Part shown: piece after piece, positions 60,682 to 64,000 of the stretch
Layout: every line of letters begins with the position of its first letter
Position numbering within the stretch: the first letter of the stretch is position 1
From: Paenibacillus sp. CC-CFT747
GTDB taxonomy: Bacteria > Bacillota > Bacilli > Paenibacillales > NBRC-103111
DNA: 64,000 nucleotides
Assembly: GCA_030323305.1 (NCBI GenBank)
Contig: CP106741.1
Location: 935,001 to 999,000, forward strand
Direction of reading: 5' to 3'
Made by a program: the position numbers and the translations under genes
The notes under the pieces: model-generated
What the model saw: the letters and a program-made list of their open reading frames with translations, nothing else
The model's database searches: none
Told to the model about the DNA's origin: nothing

Positions 60682-61213
60682 TGGATATCCTCCGGCTGCT
60701 GCTCGGATTTTTCCTGTCCAACGTGTTCGGGTATGGCGGCGGGCCCTCCTCCATTCCCCTGATGTACCAGGAGGTTGTGCCCCACTACCAATGGCTGACG
60801 GCCACCGAGTTCTCGAACATGCTCGCGCTCGCCAACTCGCTGCCGGGGCCGATCGCTACGAAAATCGCCGCTTATACCGGCTTCCAGGTCTCCGGCTGGA
60901 CGGGGGCGATAGCCGCATTGACGGCTACCGTCCTCCCTTCCGCGATCGCCCTTATTCTGCTGATTAAGCTGCTGCAGAAATACCGGCAGTCCCCCGTCGT
61001 GAAGGGCATGACCCTCTTCGTTCAGCCGGTCATTGCCGTGATGATGATCCAGGTGACCTGGCAGAGCTCCCGGGAATCCCTGGCGCAGATCGGGATTGTT
61101 CACTTCGCCCTTCTGGCCGCGGCGGCCTACTGGCTCATGCTGCGCCGAAAGGTTCATCCGGCTTTCGTCATTGCCGGGGCTTTTCTATATGGGGGCTGTT
61201 CATCCGCTTGTAA
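60678..61213 (+). CDS. chrA: short-chain ChrA chromate transporter, second half-unit (frameshift)
   Basis: A 178-residue partner of the upstream ChrA: LGFFLSNVFGYGGGPSSIPL and FSNMLALANSLPGPIATKIA, then four further helices. G5 at 61191-61195 lacks one base. Restoring it ends the protein YGGLFIRL, the normal length; unrestored, the frame runs 22 codons further into the gap. Third gene of the Lrp-chrA-chrA operon. Confidence 0.88.
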
Positions 61214-61304
61214 GCCTGTGTCTCTATTGACCATTCGCAGGAATTTTGCCGCCATCCAAGTTACCGGGCCTGCCCCTTAGGCAAGACCCGACCAGGTCTC
61301 CGCC

Positions 61305-62650
61305 CTATTTCTCTTCCGGATGATACACGGAGCCGGTGAAGAGCCAGGCGCCGGTCTGCCGATCCTCAATGGCGAGGAAGAACGGACGGTTCACGACCAT
61401 CGTAAACGGCGTGCTTGGGGCGGGAGCCGACCCTGCCATCATGAACGACGTGACCGCGGCGGCCTCCGTTCCCTTTTCGTCCACCTTGAGATACGTCTTG
61501 TGCTTCACTTGGCTGATGTAAAATTCCCCTGACCCTTGGGCCATCTCTGTAAAGTCAGCTTTGCCGGGATCAAAAGCCATTCCCATGCCCAAGGCGGTCA
61601 AGGGTTCTTTTAGCTGGCGGTCGAGCTCCAGCTTAAAGCGGGGAAGGCGGATTTCCCCTGGCGGGTCCCGAACGCTTTTTGCCATGGCGACGCATCCGAC
61701 CACAACTTCTCATGCAGAGCCTCCAAGGAGGAGCCTTCCTCCGGAAGGATCACGAGCATATCCATCTGCCCTTCGCCGTACGGAAGACGAATGGCCTGGA
61801 ACCCGGGTTCTTCCAAATATTCGTAGCTCCCCGACCGGGCCATCATCGGCACGTTCACCGTGGATCCGCCCGGCAGCCGGAAGTCCTCTTCCTTCGTCCG
61901 GGACGGAGAGAACTCGTCCTTCCAAGTCCCTTTGAAATAGATGGCGTTGATCAGCACCATCCTATCCTGCGGGCTCAACCCGTCTACGATGACCGGGATC
62001 TTCCCGTTCGTCTTGTCCTTGACCCAGCGGTTGATCGTCGGGGCAGCGTCGGCTTTGCTGAAGTCCAGCTCTTTGACGTAGGCATCGTAATACTCGCGGT
62101 TGGTCTGCAGGAAGCTCTTGGAGAAGGCCAGCCCCTTCATCATCCACATGGAATTCGCGATGTTCAGCTGGATCCCTTTGCCGCTCTTCTCAAGCAGCTC
62201 TTTCATCGTCCGGTTACCTCCGTTGACCTGCTCCGGCTTCCATCCCTCCCAGCCCAGCGTCCGGCTCATGGCCTCCCGGGTTTCCCCGGCGCTTCCGTTG
62301 TAGGTCATGGCGAGCGCCATGGAGACGCTCACCGGAGAGAGGAATACGTTCTTCTCCTTGTCCCCCCGAACGAGCTGCTGGTGAAGCTTCAAGCCAAAAG
62401 CATTCTGGGCCTTCACGATGGCCGGATCCAGTGCGGCAGCGGCATGGGCTCTTTTTTCCATGGAAATGCCCTCTCCCTTCATCCCGCAGGCAGTCAGCAA
62501 TACCAGGCATGCGGTCAGCAGAGCCGGCCCTGCCTTACCCGGCAGCTTGGCGGCCGGCGTGCCTCGCTGGCGCAGGCGGGACAGGCCCGACGGGTTCACT
62601 AGGAAACGGAACTTCTTTTGCGGATTAGGGATGGAGCTTGGTCTGGTCAT
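61305..62650 (-). CDS. serpin-family lipoprotein (frameshift)
   Basis: A bacterial serpin of 448 residues with a signal peptide and a lipobox (LTAC) around residue 55, so it is probably displayed on the cell surface. Serpin signatures: AFGLKLHQQLVRGDKEKNVF, SPVSVSMALAMTYNGSAGET, INAIYFKGTWKDEF. The reactive-centre hinge EKGTEAAAVTS follows the inhibitory pattern (small residues at P12-P9), and the C-terminus NRPFFLAIEDRQTGAWLFTG is standard. C4 on the plus strand at 61655-61658 lacks one base; restoring it joins KAFGTRQG to EIRLPRFKLEL. P1 is probably Ser in MMAGSAPAP. Target unknown. Confidence 0.92.
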
Positions 62651-62709
62651 GATCGGTTCCCCTTTTACGGCCTCTATATCTTCTAGACGGGAGAAGTCCG
62701 CTTAAGGTT

Positions 62710-63784
62710 TCAGCTCACGCCCGCCGTCTCATGGATAATGGCCACAAGAGTCCTCAGGGCATCTCCATTGTCCCCTTCGGCCATACGGAGCTTGAACTTC
62801 GTCCGGTTCTCGTACAGCTTCGTCACTTCCCGGACCAAAGCCTCGGGAGTCAAGTCCTCCTCCTGCAGCACCTCCGCATAGCCCGACGCCCGGAACGAGG
62901 CCGCGTTGAGCAGCTGATCCCCCGGCTCTGCTCCTTGGAAAGAGGGATCAGAAGCATGGGTTTCTTCAGCGCCCGCATTTCAAAAAGAGCGTTCGCTCCC
63001 GCCCGGGTCACCACCACATCCGTCATCGCCAGCACATCGGCGAGCTCCTCCTTGAGGTAGTCGAACGGCCGGTAACCTTCTGCAGGAGCAGAGGGGGCGG
63101 GCTGACCTTGTCCTTTGCCGCATAGATGAACAACTTGAAACCGGGCAAGCAGCTCCGGGAGGCAGGAGCGGACGGTTTCATTGATTTTGTGAGAGCCGAG
63201 GCTCCCTCCCATGATGAGCAGAACGGGCTTTACCCGGTTGAATCCGCAAAAGCTCCTCCCCGCTCGGCCTTACCTTCCTTCAAATCCGGACGGACAATGG
63301 GGCCCACATAATGGGCTTTGCCGGCAGGCAGATGAGAATTGGTCTCGGGAAATGTCGTGCAGACCGTTCGGGCAAGCGGAATGGCCAGCCGGTTGGCTAG
63401 CCCCGGGGTGACGTCGGATTCATGGATCACGACCGGCACCCGGTTCATCCAGGCTCCGATGACGACGGGAACCGAGACGAAGCCGCCCTTGGAGAAGAGC
63501 ACGTCGGGCTTGCTCCGGCGGATAAGGGAGTAGGCCTGCAGAACCCCGCGGCCAGCGCGGAAAGGATCCTTCAGGTTCTGCCAGGAGAAATATCTCCTGA
63601 GCTTCCCGGTCGAAATACCGGAATAGGGAACATCCCCCAGAGCGGTGATAAGCTCCTTCTCGATTCCGTTCTCCGAGCCTATGTATTCCACGGACCAGCC
63701 TTCCTGGCGGAAGCAGGGGATCAACGAAAGATTGACCGTCACATGGCCCGCGGAGCCTCCTCCGGTAAAAATGATTTTAGGCAT
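62710..63784 (-). CDS. murG: UDP-GlcNAc:lipid I transferase (MurG), two frameshifts
   Basis: Peripheral membrane GT28 enzyme that adds GlcNAc to lipid I to make lipid II. The N-terminal G-loop is [18 protein letters not shown]; note Val where most MurG have Pro. [31 protein letters not shown] and [15 protein letters not shown] follow. C3 at 63233-63235 and C5 at 62919-62923 (plus strand) each lack one base; restoring both gives 358 residues. AAAAAGGAG precedes the start. It is outside a dcw cluster, so it may be a second copy. Confidence 0.92.
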
Positions 63785-63986
63785 GGCTTCTCCTTTTTCC
63801 TTATGAAAAATTAATCTGGTTCTCAAGCCGATGTTCACCAGGCCGAGCAAGCTTTCCCTGTTGTAATAAGCCTGCCTTACCTCCAGGTGCCTATATGACC
63901 TGAAAGTGCGTACTTCCCGGCCGGATTCCATTGCGGCAGAATAACAAAGAGGCTTCATAAACTCTATGTTAGGGGAGTGGATTTGT

Positions 63987-64000
63987 ATGAATTCGGTAAA
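63987..64000 (+). CDS. start of a rightward gene, truncated by window end
   Basis: ATG behind AGGGGAGTGG with good spacing begins MNSV and runs off the window. Product unknown. Confidence 0.35.

Noticed and set aside
1..64000. Prophage, integrative element or transposase genes
   Set aside because: No integrase, transposase, capsid, portal or relaxase signature is visible in any frame, and no tRNA-end attachment site was found.

Overview
The window looks like chromosomal DNA of a Paenibacillus-type Firmicute. The evidence is fairly high GC, strong AGGAGG-type ribosome binding sites, and two CUT1 sugar importers of the LplABC type, each paired with a membrane-embedded AraC-type regulator. An S-layer-homology enzyme, a YitT protein, a MocR regulator and lipoproteins with good lipoboxes fit the same picture. 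There is no rRNA, tRNA, CRISPR array, prophage or intact insertion sequence. This placement rests on reading the sequence, not on a database search.

A quality warning applies to every entry. About 38 single-base frameshifts interrupt otherwise well-conserved genes, nearly all inside short G, C, A or T runs and nearly all one base missing. Restoring one base at each site gives spans divisible by three and proteins of normal family length (MurG, AroC, serpin, P450, MocR, helveticin-like copy 1 and others). I therefore annotate these genes over their full span as CDS and read the breaks as probable homopolymer errors in the assembly, not as pseudogenes.

Layout. 1-7.6 kb: a leftward importer operon (two permeases, lipoprotein binding protein) with a membrane AraC regulator downstream, and a divergent heparinase II/III-like enzyme; the shared control region holds palindromes, a cre-like site and an inverted repeat. 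7.9-10.2 kb: RmlD-like reductase, subclass B1 metallo-beta-lactamase, GNAT. 10.2-18 kb: a second importer operon ending in a GH29 alpha-L-fucosidase, preceded by its membrane AraC regulator. 18.1-26 kb: an SLH-esterase fusion, DUF1801, SUMF1-like, YitT, a LysR/EamA divergent pair, and a VOC/P450 coupled pair. 26-29.7 kb: a lower-GC accessory stretch of small genes and remnants (GIY-YIG, GNAT, lipoprotein, broken TIM barrel). 29.7-36.2 kb: a 1,055-residue secreted beta-propeller protein, a GNAT/HAD pair, and a hydrolase/TetR pair with a clear operator. 36.2-38.4 kb: two tandem helveticin J-like proteins. 38.6-50.4 kb: GNATs, Nudix enzymes, secreted subtilase, oxidoreductase, mqo, a LysR/MFS pair, hydrolase, DinB, DoxX.

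50.5-64 kb: a class D beta-lactamase divergent from a MocR regulator; a GntR regulator fused to a solute-binding-protein domain; a PhyH/AraC pair; aroC; a phosphotransferase with a triplicated 15-residue segment in its N-lobe; an Lrp-chrA-chrA operon; a lipoprotein serpin; and a murG.

The common theme is import and breakdown of complex glycans, plus defence and competition genes (two beta-lactamases, two bacteriocin-like proteins, a serpin, a subtilase). Neither importer has its own ATPase, so both probably share a household MsmX-type ATPase encoded elsewhere.
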